Below are positions 19,661-29,671 of a stretch of 64,000 bases of DNA, piece after piece (within the stretch, counting starts at the first letter, position 1; every line of letters begins with the position of its first letter). The stretch is from UBA1479 sp040221095 (GTDB taxonomy: Bacteria; Pseudomonadota; Alphaproteobacteria; Rhodospirillales; Casp-alpha2). The notes beneath the pieces were generated by a model. It was not told where the DNA came from. It saw nothing but the letters and a program-made list of their open reading frames with translations, and did not search any database. The stretch spans positions 262,380 through 326,379 of the forward strand of contig JAVJVP010000017.1 in NCBI GenBank assembly GCA_040221095.1, in the 5' to 3' direction. The position numbers were made by a program, and so were the translations under genes.

Positions 19661-22600
19661 GTGCCGGACGATACACTTCCCGCCACCGGGTCAAAACAGA
19701 CCCCGGGCGATGCCAGCAAGGGGCCGCTGCATCCGGTCCGTTTCGTCACCGCCGCCGCCCTGTTCGACGGCCATGACGCGGCCATCAACATCATGCGCCG
19801 CATCCTGCAGGCGCAGGGGGCCGAGGTCATCCATCTGGGCCACAACCGCTCCGTCGACGAGGTGGTGACCGCCGCGATCCAGGAAGACGCCCACGGCATC
19901 GCCGTCTCAAGCTACCAGGGCGGCCATGTGGAATACTTCAAGTACATGATCGACCTGCTGCGCGAGCGCGGCCGCCCGGACATCGCCGTATTCGGCGGCG
20001 GCGGCGGCGTCATCGTCGCGGGCGAGGTCAAGGACCTGGAAGCCTACGGCATGACCCGCGTCTATTCGCCGGAAGACGGCCGGCGCCTGGGATTGCAGGG
20101 CATGATCGCCGACATGATCCAGACGGCGCGGCGCGACCTTGCCGCCGATCTGCCCCAGGACCTGGACGGGCTCACGGCCGGCGACCCGGCCGATCTGGCC
20201 CGCGTCATCACGGCGATCGAGGACGGCCGCCTGCCCAAGACCCAGCTGGACGCCATTCGGGCCACGGCCCAAGGCCGCGACACGGTGCCGGTGCTCGGCA
20301 TCACGGGCACGGGCGGGGCGGGCAAATCGTCGCTGACGGACGAGATCGTGCGCCGGTTCCGGTTCGGCTCAGACGAACCGCGCATCGCCGTCGTCGCCAT
20401 CGACCCGACCCGGCGCAAGACGGGCGGGGCGCTGCTCGGCGACCGCATCCGCATGAACGCCAACAACGCGCCCAACGTGTTCTTCCGCTCCTTGGCCACC
20501 AGGGACGCCAAGACCGAGGTGCCGCCGGCCCTGTCTGACATCATCGCCGCCGTGAAGGCCGCGGGCGCCGACATCGTGATCATCGAAACGCCGGGGATCG
20601 GGCAGGGGGACGCGGGCATCGTGCCGTTCTGCGACGTCTCGCTCTACGTCATGACCCCGGAATTCGGCGCCGCCAGCCAGCTCGAGAAGATCGACATGCT
20701 GGATTTCGCCGATGTCGTCGTGATCAACAAGATGGACCGCAAGGGGGCCATGGACGCGCTGCGCGACGTGCGCAAACAGGTGCAGCGCAACCGCGAGGCC
20801 TTCGGCGCCAAGCCCGACGACATGCCCGTGTTCGGCGCGATTGCCTCCAGATTCAATGACGCCGGGGTGACGGCGGTCTATCAGGAACTGCTGAGCCAAT
20901 TCACGGCCAAGGGCTTTCCGGCCCTGCCGCACCTGTTGCCGGCGGTGAAGAGCAAGGCGTCGGAGCCGGGCCTGGCCATCGTGCCGCCGGACCGCCAGCG
21001 CTATCTCGCCGAAATCGCCGATGAGGTGCGCGGCTACCTCGCCCGCGCCGAAGCCCAGGCACGCATCGCCCGGGCCCGCCAGCAGGCCCTGGAAACGGCC
21101 CGCATGCTGGAAGAAACCGGCAAAAATATCAGCGATGTACGGGGTCTTGCTGAATCAAAATCTAAGGAACTGAGCGCCGAGGCCCATGCCCTTTTGGACG
21201 CCTGGCCGGAGACCCGCGCCGCCTATTCGGGCGATGAAATGGTGGTCACCGTGCGGGACCGGGAAATCCGCAACGACCTGACCCGCACGACCCTGTCGGG
21301 CAACACGGTCCGCCGCGTCAGCCTGCCCAGGTACGAAGATCACGGCGAACTGCTTAAATGGCTGATGCGGGAAAACCTGCCGGGATATTTCCCTTATACG
21401 GCCGGGGTATTCCCCTTCAAGCGGACCGAGGAAGACCCCACCCGCATGTTCGCGGGCGAGGGTGACCCCAAGCGCACCAACGCCCGGTTCAAGTACCTGT
21501 CCAAGGAATCCCCGGCCAAGCGCCTGTCGACGGCCTTCGATTCCGTCACACTCTACGGCTTCGATCCGGACGAGCGGCCGGACATCTACGGCAAGGTGGG
21601 GAATTCCGGCGTTTCGATCGCGACGCTGCAGGACATGGCCGAACTGTACGACGGCTTCGACCTCTGCGCGCCCACGACCTCCGTCTCCATGACCATCAAC
21701 GGCCCGGCGCCGACCATTCTGGCCATGTTCCTGAACACGGCGATCAATCAGCAGATGGCCAAGTTCGAGGCCGAGAAGGGCCGCGCCCCCGACGACGCGG
21801 AAGCCGCGGAAATCAAAGCATTTACGCTGGCCAACGTGCGCGGCACCGTGCAGGCGGACATCCTCAAGGAAGACCAGGGCCAGAACACCTGCATCTTCTC
21901 GACGGAATTCGCGCTGCGCATGATGGCCGACATCCAGGCCTATTTCGTCGAAAACAGGGTGCGGAACTTCTATTCCGTGTCGATTTCCGGCTATCACATC
22001 GCCGAGGCCGGGGCGAACCCGATCTCGCAGCTCGCCTTCACGCTCGCCAATGGCTTCACCTTCGTCGAGGCCTACCTGGCCCGCGGCATGAACATCGACG
22101 ACTTCGCGCCCAACCTGTCGTTCTTTTTCTCCAACGGCATGGACCCGGAATACACGGTCATGGGCCGGGTCGCGCGGCGCATCTGGGCCGTCGCGATGAA
22201 GGAACGCTACGGCGCCAATGAGCGCTCGCAGAAGCTCAAGTACCATATCCAGACCTCGGGCCGATCGCTGCACGCCCAGGAAATGGATTTCAACGACATC
22301 CGCACCACCCTGCAGGCGCTGATCGCCGTCTACGACAACTGCAATTCCCTGCACACCAACGCCTTCGACGAGGCCTTCACCACCCCGACCGAGGACAGCC
22401 TGCGCCGGGCCATCGCCATCCAGATGGTCATCAACAAGGAATGGGGCCTGGCCAGGAACGAAAACCCCAACCAGGGGGCTTTCGTCATCGACGAGCTGAC
22501 CGATCTGGTGGAGGAGGCGGTGCTGCAGGAGTTCGAGCGCATTTCCGAGCGCGGCGGCGTGCTCGGCGCCATGGAGACGGGCTATCAGCGCGGCAAGATC

Positions 22601-22939
22601 CAAGAGGAATCCCTGCACTACGAAACCCTCAAGCACGACGGCAGCCTGCCCATCGTCGGCGTCAATACCTTCCTCAACCCCAATCCGGACGCGGGCCTGG
22701 CCGAACCGCCGCTGCAGCGTTCCTCCGACGACGAAAAACAGAATCAGATCAAGCGCCTGCGGGCGTTTCACGAAGCGCGGCGCGAGGCTGCTCCGGCGGC
22801 GCTCACCAACCTCAAGGCCGCCGCCGCATCGGACGGCAATCTGTTTGCCGCCTTGATGGAGGCCGTGAAATCGTGTTCCCTGGGCCAGATCACGGACGCA
22901 TTGTTCGACGCGGGCGGACAATACCGCCGGAACATGTAG
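19661..22939 (+). CDS. icmF: Fused isobutyryl-CoA mutase IcmF
   Basis: IcmF interconverts isobutyryl-CoA and n-butyryl-CoA using adenosylcobalamin. It is a three-part fusion: an N-terminal B12-binding domain with the lower-ligand motif DGHDAAINIM (residues 36-45, His38); a MeaB-like G-protein chaperone with Walker A GITGTGGAGKSS from residue 213 and NKMD; and a C-terminal mutase barrel from about residue 550 containing FPYTAGVFPFKR, in which the Phe is typical of isobutyryl- rather than methylmalonyl-CoA mutase. The length (1092 aa) matches IcmF. GTG 19661 is the only fitting start. Neighbours do not form a pathway. Some IcmF enzymes also act on isovaleryl-CoA, so the substrate range is open. 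Confidence 0.93.
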   Translation: MPDDTLPATGSKQTPGDASKGPLHPVRFVTAAALFDGHDAAINIMRRILQAQGAEVIHLGHNRSVDEVVTAAIQEDAHGIAVSSYQGGHVEYFKYMIDLLRERGRPDIAVFGGGGGVIVAGEVKDLEAYGMTRVYSPEDGRRLGLQGMIADMIQTARRDLAADLPQDLDGLTAGDPADLARVITAIEDGRLPKTQLDAIRATAQGRDTVPVLGITGTGGAGKSSLTDEIVRRFRFGSDEPRIAVVAIDPTRRKTGGALLGDRIRMNANNAPNVFFRSLATRDAKTEVPPALSDIIAAVKAAGADIVIIETPGIGQGDAGIVPFCDVSLYVMTPEFGAASQLEKIDMLDFADVVVINKMDRKGAMDALRDVRKQVQRNREAFGAKPDDMPVFGAIASRFNDAGVTAVYQELLSQFTAKGFPALPHLLPAVKSKASEPGLAIVPPDRQRYLAEIADEVRGYLARAEAQARIARARQQALETARMLEETGKNISDVRGLAESKSKELSAEAHALLDAWPETRAAYSGDEMVVTVRDREIRNDLTRTTLSGNTVRRVSLPRYEDHGELLKWLMRENLPGYFPYTAGVFPFKRTEEDPTRMFAGEGDPKRTNARFKYLSKESPAKRLSTAFDSVTLYGFDPDERPDIYGKVGNSGVSIATLQDMAELYDGFDLCAPTTSVSMTINGPAPTILAMFLNTAINQQMAKFEAEKGRAPDDAEAAEIKAFTLANVRGTVQADILKEDQGQNTCIFSTEFALRMMADIQAYFVENRVRNFYSVSISGYHIAEAGANPISQLAFTLANGFTFVEAYLARGMNIDDFAPNLSFFFSNGMDPEYTVMGRVARRIWAVAMKERYGANERSQKLKYHIQTSGRSLHAQEMDFNDIRTTLQALIAVYDNCNSLHTNAFDEAFTTPTEDSLRRAIAIQMVINKEWGLARNENPNQGAFVIDELTDLVEEAVLQEFERISERGGVLGAMETGYQRGKIQEESLHYETLKHDGSLPIVGVNTFLNPNPDAGLAEPPLQRSSDDEKQNQIKRLRAFHEARREAAPAALTNLKAAAASDGNLFAALMEAVKSCSLGQITDALFDAGGQYRRNM

Positions 22940-22971
22940 CCGGAACGGCCTGAACGGCCGGATTTCGGCCG

Positions 22972-23235
22972 ATGGACAAGGGCTCTGGCGTGGCCACGCA
23001 AGACGACGTTTATCTGCCGGAAGTGCTGTTCGAATTCCAGCCCAAGGGACGCTATGTGCGGGTCACCGCCATCGACCCACGCACGGGCATCGAAGTCGTC
23101 TCGATCTGCGACGCCCGGTATTCCCAGTCCATGGTCAAGAACCTGGCGATCCGCAAACTGAAATACGTGCTGCGCAAGCGCCGCGCCCAGATCCTCGGTA
23201 CGGGCCGCCCCGGGCGCACGGACCTGTTGGCCTGA
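22972..23235 (+). CDS. Small conserved hypothetical protein (87 aa)
   Basis: I do not recognise a named family with confidence. The protein is short, mixed alpha/beta by eye, with a central segment VLFEFQPKGRYVRVTAIDPRTG that looks like two beta strands and a basic C-terminal helix (KNLAIRKLKYVLRKRRAQ). It has no signal peptide or membrane segment. Strongly biased third positions like those of the neighbours, and a location in a short gap on the same strand as icmF, argue that it is a real gene. ATG 22972 is used; an in-frame GTG at 22990 is possible. A nucleic-acid-binding role would be a guess from the basic tail. Confidence 0.65.
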   Translation: MDKGSGVATQDDVYLPEVLFEFQPKGRYVRVTAIDPRTGIEVVSICDARYSQSMVKNLAIRKLKYVLRKRRAQILGTGRPGRTDLLA

Positions 23236-23438
23236 AGCCCGTTGACTTGAACATTGCCGGGTGACAATTCGGCGCTTGATTTTCCCTACCGGTTTTTCCA
23301 CATGTTGCGCGCCGGGCCTGTGTTTTCTACATCTGGAGCGGCGCAGAGCCCTTGTGTTCGTGTAGCGGCCGGAATCGAGATGTGGTATGACTGCCGCCGG
23401 ACGAACGCAGCCTTCCAAAAGCCCTTAGGTGGACACCC

Positions 23439-23882
23439 GTGAGCACCAAACCCATCGCCATCGCCTGCGATCACGCTGGCTTTGCCCTGAAAAGCGACCT
23501 GCTGAAGCAGCTTGCCGACATGGGCCATGAGGTCCTGGACCTCGGCACCAATTCCGAGGACTCGGTCGACTACCCCGATTTCGGCTTCGCCATGGCCCAG
23601 GCCATCCGCGACGGCAAGGCCGACCGCGGGGTACTGGTCTGCGGCTCCGGCATCGGCATCTCCATGGCCGCCAACCGCTATCCCGAGGTTCGCGCCGCGC
23701 TGATCCACGACGCACTTGGGGCCCGCATGTGCCGCCAGCACAACGACGCCAACGTGATATGCTTCGGCGGCCGCATGATCGGCGCCGAAACGGCCAAGGA
23801 TTGCCTCGATATCTTCCTGAAAACCGACTTCGAGGGCGGCCGCCACGGCCGCCGCGTGGACAAGCTGTCCACCCCGGCCTGA
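23439..23882 (+). CDS. rpiB: Ribose-5-phosphate isomerase B
   Basis: RpiB interconverts ribose 5-phosphate and ribulose 5-phosphate in the pentose phosphate pathway. The N-terminal DHAGFALKSDL motif, the active-site CGSGIGISMAANRYP and the block ARMCRQHNDANVICFGGRMIG are diagnostic. The length (147 aa) is usual. GTG 23439 is the start, with AGGTGG six bases upstream. About 200 non-coding bases precede it, in which no convincing promoter was found. glyA follows after 88 bases, an order seen in other alphaproteobacteria. Confidence 0.95.
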   Translation: MSTKPIAIACDHAGFALKSDLLKQLADMGHEVLDLGTNSEDSVDYPDFGFAMAQAIRDGKADRGVLVCGSGIGISMAANRYPEVRAALIHDALGARMCRQHNDANVICFGGRMIGAETAKDCLDIFLKTDFEGGRHGRRVDKLSTPA

Positions 23883-23970
23883 GGCCGACCTGCCGAACGG
23901 ACTGAAACCCCGCGCCCGGCGCCATCACCGACCGGGCGCCGCAACTGAAATTCTAGGACCGAGACCCGCC

Positions 23971-25284
<1,314 letters not shown>

Positions 25285-25348
25285 GCCGGTAACGGCTTGT
25301 TTAGAACCGGGCGGGTACAACATACAAAATATTGGGGAGTAGTGACCG

Positions 25349-25807
25349 ATGCGGTGCCCATTCTGCGGACATGACGATTCTCAGGTAAAGGATTCCCGGC
25401 CGACGGACGACGGCTCGGCGGTGCGCCGCCGGCGCTTCTGCCCGGCCTGCGGGGCGCGCTGGACGACCTTCGAACGGGTCCAGCTGCGCGAACTGGTGGT
25501 CGTCAAGAAGGACGGGGAAAAGACCCCCTTCGACCGCGACAAGCTGTCGCGCTCCCTGCACATCGCCCTGCGCAAGCGCCCGGTCGATGAGGACCGCATC
25601 GAGCGCATCGTCAATTCCATACAGCGCCGCCTGGAAACCCTGGGGGAGAACGAAATTCCCTCCAAGGTGGTCGGCGAAATGGTCATGGAGAATCTGGCCA
25701 ACTTGGACCAGGTCGCCTACGTCCGCTTCGCCTCCGTTTATCGAAACTTCCGCGAGGCCAAGGACTTCGAAGCCTTCGTCGAGAATTTAAGTGGCGAAGA
25801 CGACTAA
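25349..25807 (+). CDS. nrdR: Transcriptional repressor NrdR
   Basis: NrdR represses ribonucleotide reductase genes in response to ATP/dATP. The N-terminal zinc ribbon uses Cys3, Cys6, Cys31 and Cys34 (MRCPFCGHDD and FCPACG), followed by the ATP-cone (VVVKKDGEKTPFDRDKL to VAYVRFASVYRNF). The length (152 aa) is normal. The glyA-nrdR-rib-nusB order is widely conserved in alphaproteobacteria. Its last 17 bases overlap ribD, so it is co-translated with the riboflavin genes. I saw no convincing pair of NrdR boxes in the window; its targets lie elsewhere. Confidence 0.97.
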   Translation: MRCPFCGHDDSQVKDSRPTDDGSAVRRRRFCPACGARWTTFERVQLRELVVVKKDGEKTPFDRDKLSRSLHIALRKRPVDEDRIERIVNSIQRRLETLGENEIPSKVVGEMVMENLANLDQVAYVRFASVYRNFREAKDFEAFVENLSGEDD

Positions 25808-26951
25808 CAGCTTCACCAAACACGACCGGCGGTTCATGGCCATGGCGCTGGGGCTCGCCCGGCGCGGGCTGGGCAATGCCTGGCCCAATCCGGCGGTCGG
25901 CTGCGTCCTGGTCCGCCCGGACCTTGAGGGCTGCCGGGACGGCGGCGGGCGCGTGGTCGGACGCGGCTGGACCCAGCCGGGCGGCAGGCCCCACGCCGAG
26001 ACCGAGGCCCTGGCGCGGGCAGGGGACCTGGCCCGGGGGGCCACGGCCTATGTCACGCTGGAGCCCTGCTGCCACACGGGCCAGACCGGCCCCTGCACGG
26101 AAGCCCTGATCACCGCCGGCATTCGCCGCGCCGTGGTCGCCACCAGCGACCCGGACGGCCGCGTGGCCGGGCAAGGCATCGCCGCCCTGGAAAAGGCCGG
26201 GATCACGGTCACCCTGGGCCTTGACGAAGACCGCGCCCGGGAAGTCAACGCCGGCTATTTCACCCGCGCCGCCAAGGGCCGGCCGCTGGTCCTGCTGAAG
26301 GCCGCGTCCAGCCTCGACGGCCGCATCGCCGCCGCCGGCGGGGACAGCAAATGGGTGACCTCCGACGCCGCCCGGGCGCGCGGCCATCTGATGCGGGCGC
26401 AGTCCGACGCCATCCTGGTCGGCATCGGCACGGCGCTGGCCGACGATCCGGAACTGACCTGCCGCCTGCCGGGCATGGACAGCCAATCACCCGCACGGGT
26501 GGTCCTCGACACGCATCTGAAGACGCCACCCACGGGCAAGCTGGCCGCATCGGCCCGGGATCTTTCCTTGTGGATTGTTACGGTCCCGGATTCTTCCCCC
26601 GAAGCCGCGGAGATACTGGAAAAGGCCGGCGCCCAGGTGGTCCGCGTCGCCGCCGGCGACGACGGCCGGCCGGACCCGGCGGCGGTCCTCGCGGCCCTGG
26701 CACAGGCCGGGATCACGCGGCTTCTGATCGAGGGCGGCGGCACAGTCGCGGCCGCCTTCCTGAAGACCGGGCTGGTCGACCGCCTGGCCTGGTTCCATGC
26801 CCCCGTGGTGGTCGGCAGCGACGGCATCCCGGCGGTCGCCCCCCTGTCCGTGGTGACCATGAGCGATGCATTGCGCTTCGAGCGCCTGTCCATGGAACTG
26901 GTCGGCGACGACATCCTGGAAATACTGGCGGTTCGCCCCCGTCCGGCGTAA
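25791..26951 (+). CDS. ribD: Bifunctional riboflavin biosynthesis deaminase/reductase RibD
   Basis: RibD performs the second and third steps of riboflavin synthesis. The N-terminal cytidine-deaminase-like domain has the zinc motif HAE (PHAETEAL) and LEPCCHTGQTGPC; the C-terminal DHFR-like reductase (from about residue 160) has LLKAASSLDGRIAA and RLLIEGGGTVAAAFL. The length is 386 aa. GTG 25791 lies inside nrdR; this start is needed to keep the conserved HDRRFMAMALGLARRG segment, although ATG 25836 is possible. An alphaproteobacterial-type insertion near residues 40-55 (DLEGCRDGGGR) is slightly longer than usual. ribE follows after nine bases. Confidence 0.95.
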   Translation: MAKTTNSFTKHDRRFMAMALGLARRGLGNAWPNPAVGCVLVRPDLEGCRDGGGRVVGRGWTQPGGRPHAETEALARAGDLARGATAYVTLEPCCHTGQTGPCTEALITAGIRRAVVATSDPDGRVAGQGIAALEKAGITVTLGLDEDRAREVNAGYFTRAAKGRPLVLLKAASSLDGRIAAAGGDSKWVTSDAARARGHLMRAQSDAILVGIGTALADDPELTCRLPGMDSQSPARVVLDTHLKTPPTGKLAASARDLSLWIVTVPDSSPEAAEILEKAGAQVVRVAAGDDGRPDPAAVLAALAQAGITRLLIEGGGTVAAAFLKTGLVDRLAWFHAPVVVGSDGIPAVAPLSVVTMSDALRFERLSMELVGDDILEILAVRPRPA

Positions 26952-26960
26952 GAAACACTC

Positions 26961-27560
26961 ATGTTCACAGGCATCATCACCGACGTCGGCCGGGTCCGCG
27001 CCATCCAGCATGCGGATGACGGCCGCCTGGAAATCGCAACGATCTACGACACCGGCGACATCGCCATCGGTGCCTCAGTCGCCTGTTCCGGCTGCTGCCT
27101 GACGGTGGTGGAAAAGGGGCCGGGCTGGCTCGCCTTCGAGGCTTCCGGCGAGACCCGGCGGCTGACGACCCTGGGCGGATGGCGCGAAGGCACGGCCGTG
27201 AACCTGGAACGCGCCCTCAGGGCCGGGGACGAATTGGGCGGGCATATCGTGTCCGGCCATGTCGACGGTATCGCCGAACTGGTCCTGCGTGAACCGGAAT
27301 CCGGTTCCCTGAAGCTGACCTTCCGCGCGCCTGCCGCCCTGGCCCCGTTCATCGCCGCCAAGGGCTCGGTCACCCTGGACGGCGTATCGCTCACCGTGAA
27401 TTCCGTTGCGGACCGCGACTTCACGGTCAATATCATCCCCCATACCCAGGAACAGACGACCCTCGGCGGCCTGTCCGCCGGCGGCGCCGTCAACCTGGAA
27501 ATCGACATGCTGGCGCGCTATGTTGCGCGGCTCATGCAGAAGAACGGTGAAGCCCCTTGA
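26961..27560 (+). CDS. ribE: Riboflavin synthase alpha subunit
   Basis: RibE dismutates two 6,7-dimethyl-8-ribityllumazine molecules to riboflavin. It has two tandem lumazine-binding barrels; the protein starts MFTGIITDVGRV, the first barrel contains IGASVACSGCCLTVVE and the second GSVTLDGVSLTVNSV. GGHIVSGHVDGIA lies between. The length (199 aa) is normal. The stop codon overlaps the TTG start of the next gene (TTGA), so translation is coupled. Confidence 0.97.
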   Translation: MFTGIITDVGRVRAIQHADDGRLEIATIYDTGDIAIGASVACSGCCLTVVEKGPGWLAFEASGETRRLTTLGGWREGTAVNLERALRAGDELGGHIVSGHVDGIAELVLREPESGSLKLTFRAPAALAPFIAAKGSVTLDGVSLTVNSVADRDFTVNIIPHTQEQTTLGGLSAGGAVNLEIDMLARYVARLMQKNGEAP

Positions 27561-28693
27561 AATTACAAGACGTTAACGCCTACGACAGCACCCTGTCGCC
27601 GATCGAGGACATCATCGAGGACGCGCGCAACGGGCGCATGTTCATCCTGGTCGACGACGAAGAACGCGAGAACGAGGGCGACCTGGTCATTCCGGCCCAG
27701 ATGGCGACCCCGGACGCCATCAATTTCATGGCGCGCTTCGGGCGCGGCCTGATCTGTCTGGCCCTGACCCGCGAGCGGGTCGAGAAGCTGAGCCTGCCGC
27801 ACATGAGCCGCACCAATTCGTCGCGCCATCAGACGGCCTTCACCGTGTCGATCGAGGCCCGCGAGGGCGTGACCACGGGGATTTCCGCCTCGGACCGGGC
27901 GCGCACCATCTCCGTCGCCATCGACCCGGCGCGGGGCGCCGCCGACATCGCCACGCCGGGCCACATCTTCCCGCTGGAAGCCCGCGACGGCGGCACCCTG
28001 GTGCGCGCCGGCCATACGGAAGCAGCCGTGGACGTGGCGCGCCTGGCGGGCCTGAGCCCGGCCGGCGTGATCTGCGAGATCATGAACGACGACGGCACCA
28101 TGGCGCGCATGCCCGATCTGGTCAGCTTCGCCCAGCATCACGAGCTGAAGATCGCGACCATCGCCGACCTGATCGCCTACCGGCGGCAGAACGACCGCCT
28201 GGTCAAACGCATCCTGGAAACGCCGTTCGAAAGCCGCCACGGCGGCACCTTCACCATGGCGATCTACCAGAACACCGTGGCCTATGCGGAACATATCGCC
28301 CTGGTGAAGGGCGACATCAGCCAGGGCGGGCCGGTGCCCGTGCGCATGCACGCCCTGAACGTGCTGGAAGACGTCCTGGGCGACAATTCCCGGGGGACAG
28401 ACGGCCTGTTGCAGCGCTCCATGGAGATCATCGGCGAGATGGGCCGGGGCGTCATCGTGCTGATCCGCGAACCCATGCCGACCAGCCTGTCCGACCGGGT
28501 CAAAGCCAAGCTGGGCGAGGGCGAAAAACCGTCCGGCCAACTGCGCGATTACGGCGTGGGCGCGCAGATCCTGACCGATCTCGGCATTACGGAGATGACC
28601 CTTTTGACCAATTCGACCAAGACTGTTGTCGGCCTGGACGGCCATGGACTGACCATCGTCGGCCGCCAGCCCATAGACCGGGGCGCCAAGTGA
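27557..28693 (+). CDS. ribB: 3,4-dihydroxy-2-butanone 4-phosphate synthase fused to a degenerate GTP cyclohydrolase II domain (RibBX-like)
   Basis: The N-terminal domain (about residues 14-215) makes 3,4-dihydroxy-2-butanone 4-phosphate; the acidic loop DDEERENEGDLVIPA and HTEAAVDVARLAG are intact. The C-terminal ~160 residues match GTP cyclohydrolase II in outline (GDISQGGPVPVRMHALNVLED, EMGRGVIVLIRE, LRDYGVGAQILTDLGI) but have none of the three zinc Cys and lack the RQEGRGIGL-type catalytic segment. It therefore should not act as RibA. Such RibBX proteins are known from alphaproteobacteria; a separate ribA is expected elsewhere. The start is TTG 27557, with GGTGA six bases upstream, overlapping the ribE stop. 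ribH overlaps its end (GTGA). Confidence 0.9.
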   Translation: MKLQDVNAYDSTLSPIEDIIEDARNGRMFILVDDEERENEGDLVIPAQMATPDAINFMARFGRGLICLALTRERVEKLSLPHMSRTNSSRHQTAFTVSIEAREGVTTGISASDRARTISVAIDPARGAADIATPGHIFPLEARDGGTLVRAGHTEAAVDVARLAGLSPAGVICEIMNDDGTMARMPDLVSFAQHHELKIATIADLIAYRRQNDRLVKRILETPFESRHGGTFTMAIYQNTVAYAEHIALVKGDISQGGPVPVRMHALNVLEDVLGDNSRGTDGLLQRSMEIIGEMGRGVIVLIREPMPTSLSDRVKAKLGEGEKPSGQLRDYGVGAQILTDLGITEMTLLTNSTKTVVGLDGHGLTIVGRQPIDRGAK

Positions 28694-29139
28694 GCGCCGC
28701 CGAGGCCCGCAAGGGGTCTGTTCTGATCGTCGAATCCCGCTACTACCCGGACATCGCCGACGGCCTGATCTCTGGCGCCCTGCCGCTGCTGGCCGAGGCC
28801 GGCCTGCACCACGAGCGCCTGGAAGTGCCGGGCGTGTTCGAAATTCCCGCCGCCATCCGCCATGCGGCCTTCGGCGGCAACTACGCCGGGTTCCTGGCCT
28901 TCGGCTGCGTGATCCGCGGCGAGACCAGCCACTACGACCATATCTGCAGCGAAGCCAGCCGCGCCATCATGGATCTGACCACGCGGGACGGCCTGGCGCT
29001 CGGCTTCGGTGTGCTGACCTGCGAGAATGGCGACCAGGCCCGTGTGCGGGCCGACCCAAAGGGCAAGAACAAGGGCGCCGAGGCAGCCCGCGCCTGTCTT
29101 GCCATGATCGACGTCAAGCGACGTTTCGGCGGAAGTTAA
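28690..29139 (+). CDS. ribH: 6,7-dimethyl-8-ribityllumazine synthase
   Basis: RibH condenses 5-amino-6-ribitylamino-uracil with dihydroxybutanone phosphate to form lumazine, the substrate of RibE. The conserved blocks are VLIVESRYYPDIADGLISGA, VPGVFEIPAAI and CVIRGETSHYDHICSEASRA with the catalytic His; FGVLTCENGDQA follows. The length (149 aa) is usual. The GTG start overlaps the preceding stop codon. nusB follows after nine bases, the common order in alphaproteobacteria. Confidence 0.96.
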   Translation: MSAAEARKGSVLIVESRYYPDIADGLISGALPLLAEAGLHHERLEVPGVFEIPAAIRHAAFGGNYAGFLAFGCVIRGETSHYDHICSEASRAIMDLTTRDGLALGFGVLTCENGDQARVRADPKGKNKGAEAARACLAMIDVKRRFGGS

Positions 29140-29148
29140 GGACGATCC

Positions 29149-29634
29149 ATGACCACAACCCGATCCGCCCCCCTCAGTTCGGCCCGTCTGGCCGCCGTGC
29201 AGGCCCTGTATGAAATGGACCTGGCCGGCGCCGGCGCGGACCCGGTGCTGGAAGCCATCATGGCCGAACGCTGGACCTCCTCCTCCCTCGACGCCGACGG
29301 TGCCGATGACGGCGAGAACGGTTTCACCCCGCCGGACCTTGATCTGTTGAAGGAACTGGTCGCGGGCGTCAGCGGCGATCTTGAAGGCGTCGACCGCTAT
29401 CTGAAGATGGCGCTCAACCATCCCCATACGGTGGAGTCCCTGGAAACGCTCCTGCGCGCGGTGCTGCGCGCCGCGGCCTTCGAAATGGCCAAGCGGCCGC
29501 AGGTGCCTGCCGTGGTCGTGATCAAGGAATACGTCGACGTCGCCGACGCCTTTTTCGACGGGCGCGAACCGGCCCTGGTCAACGGTTTCCTCGACCATCT
29601 GGGCCGCCAGCTCCGCCCCGCCGAATTCACTTAA
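29149..29634 (+). CDS. nusB: Transcription antitermination protein NusB
   Basis: NusB binds boxA RNA with S10 (NusE) and allows RNA polymerase to pass terminators in rRNA operons. The helical fold begins ARLAAVQALYEMDLAGAG; the C-terminal half contains LLRAVLRAAAFEM and PAVVVIKEYVDVADAFFDG, which is highly typical. The length (161 aa) is slightly above average because of an acidic insertion near residues 45-60. It is the penultimate gene of the nrdR-rib operon. Confidence 0.96.
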   Translation: MTTTRSAPLSSARLAAVQALYEMDLAGAGADPVLEAIMAERWTSSSLDADGADDGENGFTPPDLDLLKELVAGVSGDLEGVDRYLKMALNHPHTVESLETLLRAVLRAAAFEMAKRPQVPAVVVIKEYVDVADAFFDGREPALVNGFLDHLGRQLRPAEFT

Positions 29635-29649
29635 GGTCGCCACAATTGG

Positions 29650-29666
29650 CCCCCAATATATGGGGG
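29650..29666 (+). promoter_or_regulatory. Hairpin that could mask the thiL ribosome-binding site
   Basis: CCCCC (29650-29654) can pair with GGGGG (29662-29666) across a seven-base AT loop. The G-run is part of the only Shine-Dalgarno-like sequence before ATG 29672, so pairing would hide it and make thiL translation conditional. The stem is only five base pairs. Confidence 0.35.
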
Positions 29667-29671
29667 ACACC

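Noticed and set aside
23254..23442. 62-codon open frame in the spacer before rpiB
   Set aside because: No ribosome-binding site, no homology and atypical codon use; likely chance.
25285..25348. FMN riboswitch or NrdR box in the nrdR-rib leader
   Set aside because: The spacer is only 64 bases, too short for an FMN aptamer, and no paired NrdR boxes are visible.
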